Notes: generated by a model not told the origin, from the letters alone. Shown: positions 53,547-63,653, numbered from the stretch's first letter. The stretch is DNA of 64,000 nucleotides from Mesorhizobium sp. (GCF_017306545.1 NZ_JAFKID010000014.1:96940-160939); one strand, 5' to 3'. A program made the numbers and translations.

Positions 53547-54938
53547 ATGGGCGTTGTGCTGAGGGGATTGAAGTGGCTTGTCCGGCTGGTGGTGGTCGCC
53601 GTCGCCGGCCTGTTCGTCTGGCTCTACCTAGCGCCGCCGGACCTGATCCGCGTCGGTACGGGCTATACGGCCAAGATCGTCTGCTCCAACGTGTTTCTGG
53701 CCGGCCGCGATCCGCAGCAGGTGTTGGCGGTGGACGTGCAGGCGCCGGGCAATCCGCTGCTCAGGCTGATGAAAGTGACCGTCGACCGCGAGGCGGGCAC
53801 CGTCTCCGCCGGCTTGCTGTGGGTGCTTGGCGAGAGCGTCGCGGTTGAGCGCGAGGGTTTTGGCTGCACAAACGCGCCGGACGGCAATGTCGGAGCGGTG
53901 AAGGCGCTCGGCGCGGCGGTGCCGCCGGCAGCGGCGCCGAATGCCGATGCGGTCTGGCCGCAAGGCGAGCGGGTGGACGCCTCGCAGGACCCGGCGGTGA
54001 CAGCGATCCTCGACGACGCGGCGCTGGCGGGCGAGGGGATGCGCGCCGTCGCGGCGGTGAAGAACGGCCGCATCGTCGGCGAGCGCTACGGCGAAGGCTT
54101 TTCGGCCGCCACGCCGCTGCTCGGCTGGTCGATGACCAAGACGGTGAACGCCGCTCTCATCGGCACGCTGGTGAAAGACGGGCGCATGAGCCTCGACGCG
54201 AAGGGATTGTTCTCGCCATGGAAGGCGGACGGCCGCGCCGAGATCAGCCTCGCCGACCTGATGGCGATGTCGAGCGGGCTCGCCTTCAACGAGGATTACG
54301 GAAGCGTCACCGACGTCACCCGCATGCTCTATCTGGAAACCGACATGGCCGACTTCGCCGCCGCCAAGCCGCTGGCGGAAAAGCCGGGCACGGTATTCAG
54401 CTACTCCAGCGGCACCGCCAACATGCTGTCGCGGCTGTGGCAGAACGCCGTCGGCGACCCGGCCAAGGCGCTGGCGTGGCCAAGGCAGGCGCTGTTCGAT
54501 CCGCTCGGCATGCGCTCGGCCGTGCTGGAGACGGACGAGCACGGCACCTTCGTCGGCTCCTCCTATATGTATGCGACCGCGCATGACTGGGCGCGCTTCG
54601 GGCAGTTCCTGCTTCAGGACGGCGTTTGGAACGGCAACCGCATCCTGCCGGACGGCTTCGTCGGCTGGATGCACGAGCCGGCGGCGGCCTCGAAAGCCTA
54701 TGGCAAGGGGCAGGTGTGGATCGAGGCGCCGGGCGACGAGGACCACCCCGGCGCAGGCATCGCTGCCGGCCTGCCGGCCGACACGTTCTGGCTGGAGGGG
54801 CATGACGGGCAGACTGTCGCCGTCATTCCGTCGGAGCAGCTTGTCGTCGTGCGCCTGGGTTTGACGCCGGCCAAGCTCGGCTATCGACCGCAGAAACTGG
54901 TGGCGGCGCTGATGCAGGCGCTGCGCCAGCCGCAGTAA
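53547..54938 (+). CDS. Beta-lactamase-fold serine hydrolase, membrane anchored
   Basis: A 463-residue protein with one N-terminal membrane segment (WLVRLVVVAVAGLFVWLYL) and a class C beta-lactamase/esterase fold. The S-x-x-K motif is SMTK, the Y-x-x pattern YSSGTAN, and the third motif region is EGHDGQT. It resembles 6-aminohexanoate-dimer hydrolase-like and esterase EstB-like proteins. Probably periplasmic-facing. GGAGGCGAG precedes the ATG at 53547. It ends 6 bases before btaB, which runs the other way. Confidence 0.82.
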   Translation: MGVVLRGLKWLVRLVVVAVAGLFVWLYLAPPDLIRVGTGYTAKIVCSNVFLAGRDPQQVLAVDVQAPGNPLLRLMKVTVDREAGTVSAGLLWVLGESVAVEREGFGCTNAPDGNVGAVKALGAAVPPAAAPNADAVWPQGERVDASQDPAVTAILDDAALAGEGMRAVAAVKNGRIVGERYGEGFSAATPLLGWSMTKTVNAALIGTLVKDGRMSLDAKGLFSPWKADGRAEISLADLMAMSSGLAFNEDYGSVTDVTRMLYLETDMADFAAAKPLAEKPGTVFSYSSGTANMLSRLWQNAVGDPAKALAWPRQALFDPLGMRSAVLETDEHGTFVGSSYMYATAHDWARFGQFLLQDGVWNGNRILPDGFVGWMHEPAAASKAYGKGQVWIEAPGDEDHPGAGIAAGLPADTFWLEGHDGQTVAVIPSEQLVVVRLGLTPAKLGYRPQKLVAALMQALRQPQ

Positions 54939-54944
54939 GCCGGT

Positions 54945-55625
54945 TCAGGTCCTGCGGGCGGTCGCCAGCACTGCGTAGCCACGATAAAGCGTTTTGAACG
55001 AAAGGTTTGCGCCGGTCCGCACGCATTCCGATTCAAGCGCTTCGCGCAGATTGTCGCGCGGAGCGACGTGAAAGCGCGCCAGCCAGCCGTGCAGCATGCG
55101 CCGGAACCAGCCGGGCAATCGGTCCTGTCCGCCGAAATCGACGATGTGCAGCGATCCGCCCGGCTCGAGCACGGCCAGCGCCTGCGCGATCGTGCGCTGC
55201 CAGTCGGGAATCATCGACAGCGCGTAGGAGACGAAGACCCGGTCGAACCGCGCGAGGCCGAACAGTGCCTGCGCGTCGAAAGCGGTTGCGTCGCCGCGCG
55301 CGAGCATCACGCGATCGGCAAGAGCGCGCCGTTCGAGGGCGGTGCGCGCCGTCTCCAGCATCTCGCTGGAGATATCGAGGCCGAACAGCCGCGCCTGCGG
55401 ATAACGTCGCGCGGTCAGGACAAGGTTGCGGCCGGTGCCGCAGCCGAGTTCCAGCACGGTGCCGTTTGCCGGCACGTCGAGTTCTGCGATCAGCCGGTCG
55501 CGGCCGAGCAGGTAATATTTCCGCGTCAGGTCGTAGATGTGGCGCTGCCAGCGGTAGACGCCGTCCATGCGTTCGGCGTGGTCCGCATTCGCTGCCGCGA
55601 CGGCACCCAGCGGCTGCGCTTCCAT
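54945..55625 (-). CDS. btaB: Diacylglycerylhomoserine N-methyltransferase BtaB
   Basis: A 226-residue SAM methyltransferase with ERMDGVYRWQRHIYDLTRKYYLLGRDRL at the N-terminus and VLELGCGTGRNL (motif I), typical of BtaB and PmtA-like lipid methyltransferases. Its ATG overlaps the btaA stop codon by one base (TGATG), so BtaA and BtaB are coupled. Together they make the betaine lipid DGTS from diacylglycerol and three methylations of the homoserine head group. In rhizobia DGTS replaces phospholipids during phosphate limitation, which is known biology; PhoB control cannot be seen here. Confidence 0.88.
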   Translation of the reverse strand: MEAQPLGAVAAANADHAERMDGVYRWQRHIYDLTRKYYLLGRDRLIAELDVPANGTVLELGCGTGRNLVLTARRYPQARLFGLDISSEMLETARTALERRALADRVMLARGDATAFDAQALFGLARFDRVFVSYALSMIPDWQRTIAQALAVLEPGGSLHIVDFGGQDRLPGWFRRMLHGWLARFHVAPRDNLREALESECVRTGANLSFKTLYRGYAVLATARRT

Positions 55626-56884
55626 CAGGATTTCTTCATGTAGAGGTGAAAGCCGCCATAGATCGCCGAGCGGTCGCGGGCGAGCAGCGCGCGCGATTCC
55701 GCTTCGGCATAATCCCACTGGTCGAGCAGCGCTGCCGAGACGCGGCCGGGCAGCAGGCTGGGCTCGGCCGCCGTGCGGAAGACGACGCGCGCGCCGGCGG
55801 CGGCGGTGCGGGTGATCTCGGTCCACAGCGCGTTGAGCTGCGCGTCGCTCATCCAGTCCTGCGCGTCGAGCAGGACGAAACGGTCGACCGTTCCGGCCTG
55901 CTTCGCCGCCAGGAAATCGGTCATGTTGGCGTGATGGATGCCGACGCGGCCGACCTTTTCCTTCAGGGCGGTGAAGTTGCCGGCTTCGAGATAGGCGGGA
56001 AGGGTGCCTTCGCCGGGATGGGGATAGCGCCGTGCGAAGGCCTGCCAGGCGAAATAGTTTTCCGACAGGGGGAAATCGCAGGCGAGCTTTTCCAGCCGCG
56101 CCTTCAGCACGCTGGCCATGGTGCCGTCGCCGGCGGTGATGAGCGAATCGTACTGCGCCGGCGGGATGCCGAGGCCGAACAGCGAGGCTTTTCGTCCCGT
56201 TGCCCACTTCAGCAACGGCCTGTCGAAGAGGGGCGCCAGCTTTTCCTCGAAGAAACGCCTCTGCCCGGCGAGGTCGCGTTCCGGCAGGATACCGGTGGGA
56301 TCGACGCCGTAGAAGCGTGCCACGCGGTGTCCCGCGGCGATGAACAGGCCGAGCAGGCCGGTGCGGTAGAAATTGCGGTCGAACACCTCGACGCGGCGCC
56401 GGCCGCGCCAGTCGCGCTTTTCCCAATAGCGGCGGCTCGCCGGATCGAGGCGCTGGCGAATGAACCGATCGTAGGTGGCGCTGTTGTGGGCGTTGTCCGC
56501 TTCGCCGAAGAAACGGAAGAAGTCCGCTTGGGAAGGCAGGTTGGCGAGTGCGGCGAGCTTCAGGCGGTTCAGCGCGATATGGGCGGTGTTGAGATCGACG
56601 GCGTCGATGCTTTGCGGCGCGCGGGTGAGGTAGGCCAGCACGTTGCAGCCGCCGGAGGCGATGGTGACGACGCGATGCGAGCCGTCCAGCCGCATCGCCT
56701 CCATGTCGATTTCCGGGTCCTCCCATATCTGCGGATAGACGAGGCCGGAAAACAGCAGCGTAAACAGCCGCTCGGAGAGGCCTTCCCTGGAGAACGCCCG
56801 GTTCTGGTAGACGGCACGCGCCACCTGCCGGCCGCGCCGAAAGCCCAGTTCGCCGGAAAGATCGGTCCCATATAGGTCGGTCAT
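55625..56884 (-). CDS. btaA: SAM:diacylglycerol 3-amino-3-carboxypropyltransferase BtaA (DUF3419)
   Basis: A 419-residue DUF3419 protein that transfers the 3-amino-3-carboxypropyl group of SAM to diacylglycerol, the first step of DGTS synthesis. Visible family features are FSGLVYPQIWEDPEIDMEAM, the nucleotide-binding ASGGCNVLAYL, VDLNTAHIALNRLKLAAL and, near the C-terminus, LLDAQDWMSDAQLNALW. The length matches Rhodobacter BtaA (416). ATG 56884 starts the conserved N-terminus. It is the first gene of the btaAB pair. Confidence 0.92.
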   Translation of the reverse strand: MTDLYGTDLSGELGFRRGRQVARAVYQNRAFSREGLSERLFTLLFSGLVYPQIWEDPEIDMEAMRLDGSHRVVTIASGGCNVLAYLTRAPQSIDAVDLNTAHIALNRLKLAALANLPSQADFFRFFGEADNAHNSATYDRFIRQRLDPASRRYWEKRDWRGRRRVEVFDRNFYRTGLLGLFIAAGHRVARFYGVDPTGILPERDLAGQRRFFEEKLAPLFDRPLLKWATGRKASLFGLGIPPAQYDSLITAGDGTMASVLKARLEKLACDFPLSENYFAWQAFARRYPHPGEGTLPAYLEAGNFTALKEKVGRVGIHHANMTDFLAAKQAGTVDRFVLLDAQDWMSDAQLNALWTEITRTAAAGARVVFRTAAEPSLLPGRVSAALLDQWDYAEAESRALLARDRSAIYGGFHLYMKKS

Positions 56885-56958
56885 GACCCTGCGATTCCCC
56901 GTTTCGGTTGATGAAGCGGGTAGAACAAGGCGATGACAGGCGCGTGACGGTGCCGTGC

Positions 56959-59900
56959 TCAGCCGGCGCCGAAGCCGCCCGGTGTCGGCGTCGTCACGAT
57001 CACGACCTCGCCGGCGTCGAGCGTGGTCTGGTCGCAAGCCTTCAGCACCTCGACCCGGCCGTCGTTGCGGCGCACCGTCGTCGCGCCCGGTTCGCCGTCG
57101 CAGCCGCCGTCCAGTCCGCGCGGCGGGCGGTTGCGGTGCGAGGAGAGGATGGCGCATTCCATCTTCTCCAGGAAGCGGATTGTGCGTTGCGTGCCGTCGC
57201 CGCCGTTCCATGCACCCTTGCCACCCGAGCCTTCACGGATGTGGAAATCCTCCAGCAGCACAGGGAAGCGCAGTTCCAGCACCTCGGGGTCGGTCAGGCG
57301 GGAGTTGGTCATGTGGGTGTGCACGCCGGATGTGCCCGCAAAGCCGTGCCCGTCATTCATGCGACCGGCCGGCGAGCCGGAGCAGATCGTCTCGTAATAT
57401 TGGTATTTCGCATTGCCGAAGGTGAGGTTGTTCATCGTACCTTGCGCGTTGGCCAGCGCGCCCATGGCGCCGAACAGCGCGTTGGTGACGTGCTGCGAGG
57501 TTTCCACGTTGCCTGCGACCACGGCGGCCGGGTAGGCGGGCTTCAGCATCGAGCCGTCGGGGATGACGATGTTGATCGGCCTGAGACATCCGGCGTTCAT
57601 CGGGATGTTGTCCTCGACCATGACGCGGAAGGCGTAGAGAACGGCCGCGCGGGTGACGGGCTCGGGCGCGTTGAAGTTGTTCTTCATGACCGGCGAGGTG
57701 CCGGTGAAATCGACCGTCGCCTCGCGCTTCTCGCGGTCGATGGTTATCTTCACCCTGATGAGTTGGCCGGTATCGGTCGGGTATTCGTATTCGGATGCGT
57801 CGGGCAGGCGCTCCAGCACGCGCCGCACGCTTTCGGCGGCGTTGTCCTGGACGTGGCCCATATAGGCTTCGACGGTGCCGAGGCCGAAATGGGCGACCAT
57901 CTTCCTCAATTCCGCCACGCCCTTTTCGTTGGCGGCGATCTGCGCCTTGAGATCGGCGACGTTCTGCGCCGGGTTGCGCGCCGGGTAGGGGTGGTCGGTC
58001 AGCAGCCGCGTCAGATCCGCCTCGCGGAAGCGGCCGCGATCGACGATGCGGAAATTGTCGAACAGGACGCCTTCCTCGTCCACCGTGGTGGCAAGCGGCG
58101 TCATGGACCCCGGCGCGGTGCCGCCGACATCGGCATGGTGCCCGCGCGAGGCGGTCCAGAAGAGGATTTTTTCCTGTCTGTCATCGAACACCGGCGTTAC
58201 CACGGTGATGTCGGGCAGGTGGGTGCCGCCGTTGTAGGGTGCGTTGAGGGCGAAGACGTCGCCGGGGTGAATGTCGCCGGAATTCAGGCGGATGATCGTC
58301 TCCACCGACCGGTCCATGGAGCCGAGGTGGACAGGCATGTGCGGTGCATTCGCCACCAGCGCGCCGTCGCGGTCGAAGACGGCGCAGGAAAAATCCAGCC
58401 GCTCCTTGATGTTGACGGAATAGGCGGTGTTTTGCAGCGTCACGCCCATCTGTTCGGCGATCGACATGAAGAGGTTGTTGAACACTTCCAGCATCACCGG
58501 GTCGGCCGCTTCCTTCCCCGAATGGCCGGTGCCGAGTGCGGCGCGGCGGGCTTTTTTGCCGATGCGCTTGAGCAGGACATGGTTGCGCGCGGTGATCGAG
58601 GCCTGCCAGCCCGGTTCGACCACGATGGTCTGGTTGGGCTCGATGACGAGGGCAGGACCGGCCAGATGGTGTCCGGGCCGCAGCGCCTCGCGGCGGAATA
58701 TGCCGGCCTCGCGCCAAGCGCCTTCCGTGAAGATCTTTCTTTGTTCGGAAGGGTTTGCCTCGATCTCCTGCGTTTCCGATTCAGCCTCGGCCCCGCCGGT
58801 TTGGCCGTCGTCGCTGCCTTCGACGCCGATGGCCTCGACGATAATCGGCTTGTCGTCGTAGGCGAAGCCGAACTGCGCCTTGTGGGCGGCGGCGAAGGCG
58901 GTTGTGGCGTCCTCGATCGAGCGGCTTGCGAAATCGACCTGCAAGGCGGTGTCGGTGCCGTCGTAGCGCACATGCAGGATCGGCCGGACGGATATTTTGT
59001 CTCCAGCGACGCCTTGCGCGGTCAGTTCATCAAGGACCGCTTCTTGCAGCGTGGCGATCATCGTCTCGATCGCCGGCAGGGAAGCCTGTTCCAGCGGCAC
59101 GAGCAGCGCCTGCTGGCGCGAGGCGAAGGTTTTCGCCAGACCGATGCCGTAGGCCGAAAGCAGGCCGGAGAGCGGATGGATCAGCACGGCCTCCATGCCG
59201 AGCGCGTCCGCTACGAGGCAGGCGTGCTGGCCGCCGGCGCCGCCGAACGAGTTGAGCAGGTAGCCGGTCACGTCATAGCCGCGCTGCACCGAAATCTTCT
59301 TGATGGCGTTCGCCATGTTCTCGACCGCCACCGTGACGAAGCCTTCCGCCACCGCTTCCGGCGTTCGGCCGTCGCCGATTTCGGCGGCGAGCGCCGCGAA
59401 TTTTCCGCGCACGGCGTCGGCGTCCAGAGGCTCGTCCTGATGCGGGCCGAAGATCGCCGGGAACAGGTCGGGCTGGAGCTTGCCCAGCATGACGTTGGCG
59501 TCGGTGACGGCGAGCGGGCCGCCGCGCCGGTAGCAGGCGGGGCCGGGATCGGCGCCGGCCGAATCCGGGCCGACGCGGAAGCGGCCGGCCTCGTAGTGCA
59601 GGATCGAGCCGCCGCCGGCCGCGACGGTGTGGATGCGCATCATCGGCGCGCGCACGCGCACGCCGGCAACCTCGGTGTCGAAGGCGCGCTCGTAGTCGCC
59701 GTCGTAGTGAGCGACGTCTGTCGAGGTGCCGCCCATGTCGAAGCCGATCACGCTGGAAAAGCCGGCGAGCTTGGCCGTCTCCACCATGCCGACGACGCCG
59801 CCGGCCGGACCGGAGAGCAAGGCGTCCTTGCCCTGGAAGAGGTCTGCGGCGGTCAGGCCGCCGGAGGACATCATGAATTTTAATTTTGGGCTCACGGGCC

Positions 59901-60708
59901 GCACCGCCGCCTCTGGCGGCTGGCCCTGCGCAAGGGCGGACGAAACGTCGTCCGGCGCGCCGTCGCGCGCTCGGCCTTCGGCCGGGTGGACCGATGAAAG
60001 CGTCGATCCTGCCCCCAGTTCTCCCGCCACCTGCTCGACATAGCGCCGCAGGATGGGCGAGAGGTAGGCGTCGACCACGGCGGTGTCGCCGCGGCCGACC
60101 AGCTTGATCAGCGGCGACACTTCGTGGCTGACGGACACCTGGCCGAAGCCGAGCTTGCGGCAGACTTTCGCCACCGCCTGCTCGTGGTCCGGATATTTCC
60201 AGGCGTGCATGAACACGATCGCCACTGCGTCGATGCCGTCGCAGCGGGCCTGTTCCAGCGCCGGCTTGACGGCGGCGATGTCGAGCAGCCGTTCCACGCA
60301 GCCATCGGCGCGCACGCGCTCGTCAACCTCCACAACACGCTCGTAGATCTGTTCGGGGAGGATGATTTCCTTGGCGAAAATATCCGGCCGCGCCTGGTAG
60401 GCGATGCGCAGGGCGTCGCGGAATCCGCGCGTGATCAGCAGCAGGGTGCGGTCGCCCTTGCGTTCCAGGAGTGCGTTGGTCGCGACGGTGGTGCCCATGC
60501 GGACCTCGCCGACGAGGCCAAGCGGGATGGGCTGGTCGGCGGCGACGCCCAAGAGCGTGCGGATACCGTGGATAGCGGCGTCCGGATAGGCTTGCTGATT
60601 TTCCGACAGGAGTTTCACAGGGTGGAGCGAGCCGTCCGGCGCGTGGCCGATCACGTCGGTGAAGGTGCCGCCCCGGTCGATCCAGAAATCCCATCCTGCC
60701 TGCGCCAT
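56959..60708 (-). CDS. Fused hydantoinase A/B (5-oxoprolinase-type) protein
   Basis: A 1249-residue ATP-dependent hydrolase. Residues 1-720 are HyuA-like ([29 protein letters not shown] and GPAGGVVGM nucleotide motifs); residues 730-1245 are HyuB-like ([38 protein letters not shown]). Fusions of this type hydrolyse 5-oxoproline (pyroglutamate) to glutamate. A 38-residue in-frame insertion (about 235-272) breaks the usual link between the LGAG and FMMSSGGLT motifs; see the repeat entry. ATG 60708 follows GGGAG. 5-Oxoprolinase is the best call; N-methylhydantoinase is possible. Confidence 0.87.
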   Translation of the reverse strand: MAQAGWDFWIDRGGTFTDVIGHAPDGSLHPVKLLSENQQAYPDAAIHGIRTLLGVAADQPIPLGLVGEVRMGTTVATNALLERKGDRTLLLITRGFRDALRIAYQARPDIFAKEIILPEQIYERVVEVDERVRADGCVERLLDIAAVKPALEQARCDGIDAVAIVFMHAWKYPDHEQAVAKVCRKLGFGQVSVSHEVSPLIKLVGRGDTAVVDAYLSPILRRYVEQVAGELGAGSTLSSVHPAEGRARDGAPDDVSSALAQGQPPEAAVRPVSPKLKFMMSSGGLTAADLFQGKDALLSGPAGGVVGMVETAKLAGFSSVIGFDMGGTSTDVAHYDGDYERAFDTEVAGVRVRAPMMRIHTVAAGGGSILHYEAGRFRVGPDSAGADPGPACYRRGGPLAVTDANVMLGKLQPDLFPAIFGPHQDEPLDADAVRGKFAALAAEIGDGRTPEAVAEGFVTVAVENMANAIKKISVQRGYDVTGYLLNSFGGAGGQHACLVADALGMEAVLIHPLSGLLSAYGIGLAKTFASRQQALLVPLEQASLPAIETMIATLQEAVLDELTAQGVAGDKISVRPILHVRYDGTDTALQVDFASRSIEDATTAFAAAHKAQFGFAYDDKPIIVEAIGVEGSDDGQTGGAEAESETQEIEANPSEQRKIFTEGAWREAGIFRREALRPGHHLAGPALVIEPNQTIVVEPGWQASITARNHVLLKRIGKKARRAALGTGHSGKEAADPVMLEVFNNLFMSIAEQMGVTLQNTAYSVNIKERLDFSCAVFDRDGALVANAPHMPVHLGSMDRSVETIIRLNSGDIHPGDVFALNAPYNGGTHLPDITVVTPVFDDRQEKILFWTASRGHHADVGGTAPGSMTPLATTVDEEGVLFDNFRIVDRGRFREADLTRLLTDHPYPARNPAQNVADLKAQIAANEKGVAELRKMVAHFGLGTVEAYMGHVQDNAAESVRRVLERLPDASEYEYPTDTGQLIRVKITIDREKREATVDFTGTSPVMKNNFNAPEPVTRAAVLYAFRVMVEDNIPMNAGCLRPINIVIPDGSMLKPAYPAAVVAGNVETSQHVTNALFGAMGALANAQGTMNNLTFGNAKYQYYETICSGSPAGRMNDGHGFAGTSGVHTHMTNSRLTDPEVLELRFPVLLEDFHIREGSGGKGAWNGGDGTQRTIRFLEKMECAILSSHRNRPPRGLDGGCDGEPGATTVRRNDGRVEVLKACDQTTLDAGEVVIVTTPTPGGFGAG
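59906..59984. repeat. Cluster of four hairpins inserted in frame in the 5-oxoprolinase gene
   Basis: Consecutive palindromes: GCCGCC-TCT-GGCGGC (59906-59920), GCCCT-N5-AGGGC (59923-59937), GGACGA-N4-TCGTCC (59938-59953) and CGGCC-TTC-GGCCG (59972-59984). They fall exactly in the stretch of HyuA sequence that has no counterpart in the family, so they look like an intergenic-type repeat element inserted without breaking the frame. Confidence 0.6.
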
Positions 60709-60896
60709 CGTCGCGTCTCCCGCTGCCGGTCCCTCGGTTGTTAGAGCCTGGCCGCGTCCACGGCAACGCTTCACGAAAGCGTGAACGCTGTTACAGGACG
60801 AAACGCAATGTGACGAAACCGAAGCCCGGCGGCCGCATTTTGGTGTCGACCGCCCGCTAGTGACTGACCGGGCGTTGTTTGCGAAGGAGAGATATT

Positions 60897-61109
60897 ATGA
60901 GGAAGATCATTCTCGCATCGGTTTCGGCTTTGGCGTTGTTTGGCGTGGCGGCCTGTAGCGATAGCGGCAAGGACAACACGACCACGCAGAGCACCAATTC
61001 GCCGGCCACCGAGCAGCCGACGGCCCCGGCCGCGCCCGAGGCGAAGCCGCCGGCAGACAACACCATGCAGCCGGCGCCTGCGCCCGCTTCTCCCGCTCCG
61101 GCGAACTGA
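60897..61109 (+). CDS. Small Pro/Ala-rich lipoprotein
   Basis: A 70-residue secreted lipoprotein: signal with lipobox LFGVAAC (Cys at about residue 19), then a low-complexity Thr/Ser, Pro/Ala-rich tail (NSPATEQPTAPAAPEAK and similar). AAGGAGAG precedes the ATG. No function is predictable; such tails may link to the peptidoglycan layer or be proteolytically tuned. A strong terminator follows, so it is monocistronic. Confidence 0.75.
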   Translation: MRKIILASVSALALFGVAACSDSGKDNTTTQSTNSPATEQPTAPAAPEAKPPADNTMQPAPAPASPAPAN

Positions 61110-61136
61110 GGCCCCGCATCGGCAGATACGAACGGG

Positions 61137-61166
61137 AAGGCCGGCCCTGCGCCGGCCTTTCTTTTT
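61137..61166 (+). terminator. Rho-independent terminator after the small lipoprotein gene
   Basis: A 9-bp stem AAGGCCGGC / GCCGGCCTT with loop CCTGC, followed by TTTCTTTTT. Confidence 0.85.
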
Positions 61167-61269
61167 GAGCCCCGGACAACGGCGTCACACCCTATCGTGA
61201 TCGGATCGGGCCGGTATGGGAAAACGTCCTGCTTGATCGAGGGGTATCCCAAGCCTTAAACAAGCGCTC

Positions 61270-61989
61270 ATGTCGATCTGGGGTCGTATCGGCGATTTCA
61301 TCGCCCGCCTGTCCGCTTCCGCCTCGTCGGGAATCGCCGAGATGGTGGAGGCCGTGCGCACCGTTTTTTCCGGCGACGCGGAACTGCGCCGGCGCGTCGC
61401 CTTCTCTGTGGCCATGATTGCTTTGTCGGCGAAAATGGCCAAGGCCGACGGCATCGTCACGCAGGACGAAATCCGCGCTTTCCGCGAAATCTTCCATGTC
61501 CCGCCGGAAGAAGCGCGCAATGTCGGGCGCCTCTACGATCTCGCCAAGCGCGACGTCGCCGGCTACGAGGCCTATGCCTCGCAGCTTGCGAAGCTCTGCG
61601 GGTCCGGGCATCGCAACTGCATGATGCTGGAGGACATTCTCGACGGCCTCTTCCACATCGCGACCGCCGACGGCGTGCTGCACGAGCGGGAAGGACAGTT
61701 CCTGCACCGGGTGGCCGATATCTTCGAGATCGAGGACAGCCACTACCGGACGATCATGGCCCGCCATGTCCATATGGGCGAGGGCGATCCCTATGTGGTG
61801 CTGGGCATCGAGCGCGGGCGGCCATTCTCCGAGGTCAGGAAGCGCTATCGCCAACTTGTCGCCGACAACCATCCCGACAGGCTGATCGGTCGTGGCTTGC
61901 CGCAGGAGTTCATCCGCATAGCCACGGCGCGCCTTGCCGCCATCAATGCGGCCTATGAGGTGATCGAGCGGGATCTTGCGCCTGCATGA
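61270..61989 (+). CDS. djlA: DjlA-like co-chaperone (TerB + J domain)
   Basis: A 239-residue protein with a TerB-like helical domain (about residues 40-160; MIALSAKMAKADGIVTQDEIRAF and the second EF-like ATADGVLHEREGQFL) and a C-terminal J domain carrying the HPD motif in ADNHPDRLIG. The N-terminus has no clear membrane helix, unlike E. coli DjlA, but Rhizobiales members look the same. J domains stimulate DnaK ATPase. Its stop overlaps the amiD-like ATG by four bases (ATGA). Confidence 0.85.
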   Translation: MSIWGRIGDFIARLSASASSGIAEMVEAVRTVFSGDAELRRRVAFSVAMIALSAKMAKADGIVTQDEIRAFREIFHVPPEEARNVGRLYDLAKRDVAGYEAYASQLAKLCGSGHRNCMMLEDILDGLFHIATADGVLHEREGQFLHRVADIFEIEDSHYRTIMARHVHMGEGDPYVVLGIERGRPFSEVRKRYRQLVADNHPDRLIGRGLPQEFIRIATARLAAINAAYEVIERDLAPA

Positions 61990-62741
61990 GCGCATTTTCG
62001 GCCGACCATCCGGGTGCCGAGGCAAGGCCCTCGCCGAATTTCGGCGAGCGGCGCGGCGGTGCCGTGCCCGACATGATCGTCCTCCATTATACCGGCATGA
62101 CGACAGGACAGGCGGCCGAGGACTGGCTGTGCAACCCGGCGAGCGAGGTGTCGTCCCATTATCTCGTCCATGAAGACGGCCGCATCGTGCAGATGGTGCG
62201 CGAAGCCGACCGTGCCTGGCATGCGGGCAAGAGTTTCTGGCAGGGCGTGACCGATATCAATTCCTGCTCGGTCGGCATCGAAATCGTCAATCCGGGCCAC
62301 GGCCTCGGCTACGTGCCGTTTCCAAAGCGGCAGATCGATGCGGTGATTGCACTGTGCGCCGGTATCCGCGATCGCCACCGCATTCGGCCGGAACGTGTGT
62401 TGGCGCATTCCGACGTCGCGCCGGGGCGCAAGATCGATCCTGGCGAGAAATTTCCGTGGAGGCGCCTTTTCGACGCCGGGATCGGCCACTTCGTGCCGGC
62501 CTCGCCGATCCGTCGCGGGCCGACGCTGGTCGAAGGCGATGGCGGCAGCGCCGTGGAAGAGGCGCAGGCGCAACTCGCCCTTTATGGCTACGGCATCGAT
62601 ATTACCGGCAATTTCGACGACAGGACGCGCATCGTCGTGGAGGCGTTCCAGCGGCATTTCCGCCCACGCAAGGTGGACGGCGTTGCCGACGGGTCCACGC
62701 TGCGCACGCTGTGCCGCCTGGTCGCAGCCATCGGGTCGTGA
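61986..62741 (+). CDS. N-acetylmuramoyl-L-alanine amidase (Amidase_2) with PG-binding domain
   Basis: A 251-residue amidase of the AmiD type. The Amidase_2 core has zinc-ligand-like VLHYTGM and AHSDVAPGRKIDPG with a Glu at EIVNPGH; the C-terminal PG_binding_1-like domain ends in HFRPRKVDGVADGSTL. It cleaves the bond between MurNAc and L-Ala. No signal peptide is evident from this start, so a cytoplasmic anhydro-muropeptide recycling role (AmpD-like) is possible. Translationally coupled to djlA. Confidence 0.85.
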   Translation: MSAFSADHPGAEARPSPNFGERRGGAVPDMIVLHYTGMTTGQAAEDWLCNPASEVSSHYLVHEDGRIVQMVREADRAWHAGKSFWQGVTDINSCSVGIEIVNPGHGLGYVPFPKRQIDAVIALCAGIRDRHRIRPERVLAHSDVAPGRKIDPGEKFPWRRLFDAGIGHFVPASPIRRGPTLVEGDGGSAVEEAQAQLALYGYGIDITGNFDDRTRIVVEAFQRHFRPRKVDGVADGSTLRTLCRLVAAIGS

Positions 62742-62851
62742 GATCGTTCAAGCGGCCGCTGTTTTAGCGCTGCATTACATTGTGTCACTCAAAGTGACTT
62801 GAGCGGTCATTATTGCCGCTCAATCCCCTCGCAAATGCTGGCTTCCCGCCG

Positions 62852-62879
62852 ATGCCGGCCGCAGTCCCCCTCCGGCATC
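62852..62879. repeat. Inverted repeat in the leader of the lytic transglycosylase gene
   Basis: GATGCCGG (62852-62859 region) and CCGGCATC (62872-62879) form perfect 8-base arms around a 13-base loop, about 60 bases before the start codon. A smaller palindrome GTCACT-CAA-AGTGAC lies at 62784-62798. Either may be regulatory. Confidence 0.4.
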
Positions 62880-62937
62880 CAGTGTAGACAAGCGCCGTAC
62901 GGAGCCTCTCCAGCGGCCGTTCAGTAGCAGGATTCCC

Positions 62938-63606
62938 TTGAAAAATTCGACCCTTGTGGCGGCAGCCTTCGCTGCCGCGATGACCAGTTTTGCCTTCACC
63001 ACAGGCCATGCGGCGGCCGAGAGCCAGAAGCCGTGCCCCTATCTTTTCGGCTGCTCGAGCAAGACCGCGGAGGCCCCCAGGGCCAAAGTGAAGAAGCCCG
63101 CCCGCGTTGCGACGAAGACGCTGAAATCCAAGGCTGTGAAGAGAGCCCGCCGCGTGGCGACGCTTCCAGGCGTCGATCCGGTGAAAACCGGTTCCATCGC
63201 GCCGGCCACCGCTGCCGGTTCGTCTCCCTATTCGGCGATCGTGGCGCGGTATGCCGCCGCCTACGGCGTGCCGGTGTCGCTGGCGAACGCCGTCGTCCGC
63301 ATCGAGAGCAATTACCAGCCGAACAAGACCGGAAGCGCCGGCGAGGTGGGGCTGATGCAGATCAAGCCCGCCACGGCCCGGATGCTCGGCTATTCCGGTT
63401 CCACCAAGGCGCTCTACAATCCCGAAACCAACATCAAGTACGGGATGAAGTACCTCGCCATGGCGCACGATCTCGGCGGCGGGACAACCTGCGGCACGAT
63501 CCTGAAATACAACGCCGGTCATGCCGCCAAGCGCATGAACCCGATCTCGTCAGCCTATTGCAGCAAGGTCAAGATCGTCATGGCCTCGGCCGGCTCGCCC
63601 GCTTGA
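62938..63606 (+). CDS. Secreted lytic transglycosylase (SLT domain)
   Basis: A 222-residue exported SLT protein. It starts at TTG 62938 (AGGA upstream): the signal peptide runs to GHAAA, which an internal ATG (62980) would truncate. The Lys/Arg-rich linker (residues 45-75) precedes a Slt domain with catalytic Glu in AVVRIESNYQPN, GLMQIKPATARMLGY and GMKYLAMAHD, and a late NAGH. Cysteines are at CPYLFGC and CSK. It probably opens the wall for envelope assembly. Monocistronic with its own terminator. Confidence 0.87.
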   Translation: MKNSTLVAAAFAAAMTSFAFTTGHAAAESQKPCPYLFGCSSKTAEAPRAKVKKPARVATKTLKSKAVKRARRVATLPGVDPVKTGSIAPATAAGSSPYSAIVARYAAAYGVPVSLANAVVRIESNYQPNKTGSAGEVGLMQIKPATARMLGYSGSTKALYNPETNIKYGMKYLAMAHDLGGGTTCGTILKYNAGHAAKRMNPISSAYCSKVKIVMASAGSPA

Positions 63607-63624
63607 GTGTGAACGCAATTCGAG

Positions 63625-63650
63625 AGCCGGCGCCTGGGCGCCGGCTTTTT
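63625..63650 (+). terminator. Rho-independent terminator after the lytic transglycosylase gene
   Basis: A 9-bp stem AGCCGGCGC / GCGCCGGCT with loop CTGG, followed by TTTTT. Confidence 0.85.
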
Positions 63651-63653
63651 CGT

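Noticed and set aside
56908-59883. Antisense ORF of 991 residues opposite the 5-oxoprolinase gene
   Set aside because: Same reason: the sense frame has all HyuA and HyuB motifs.
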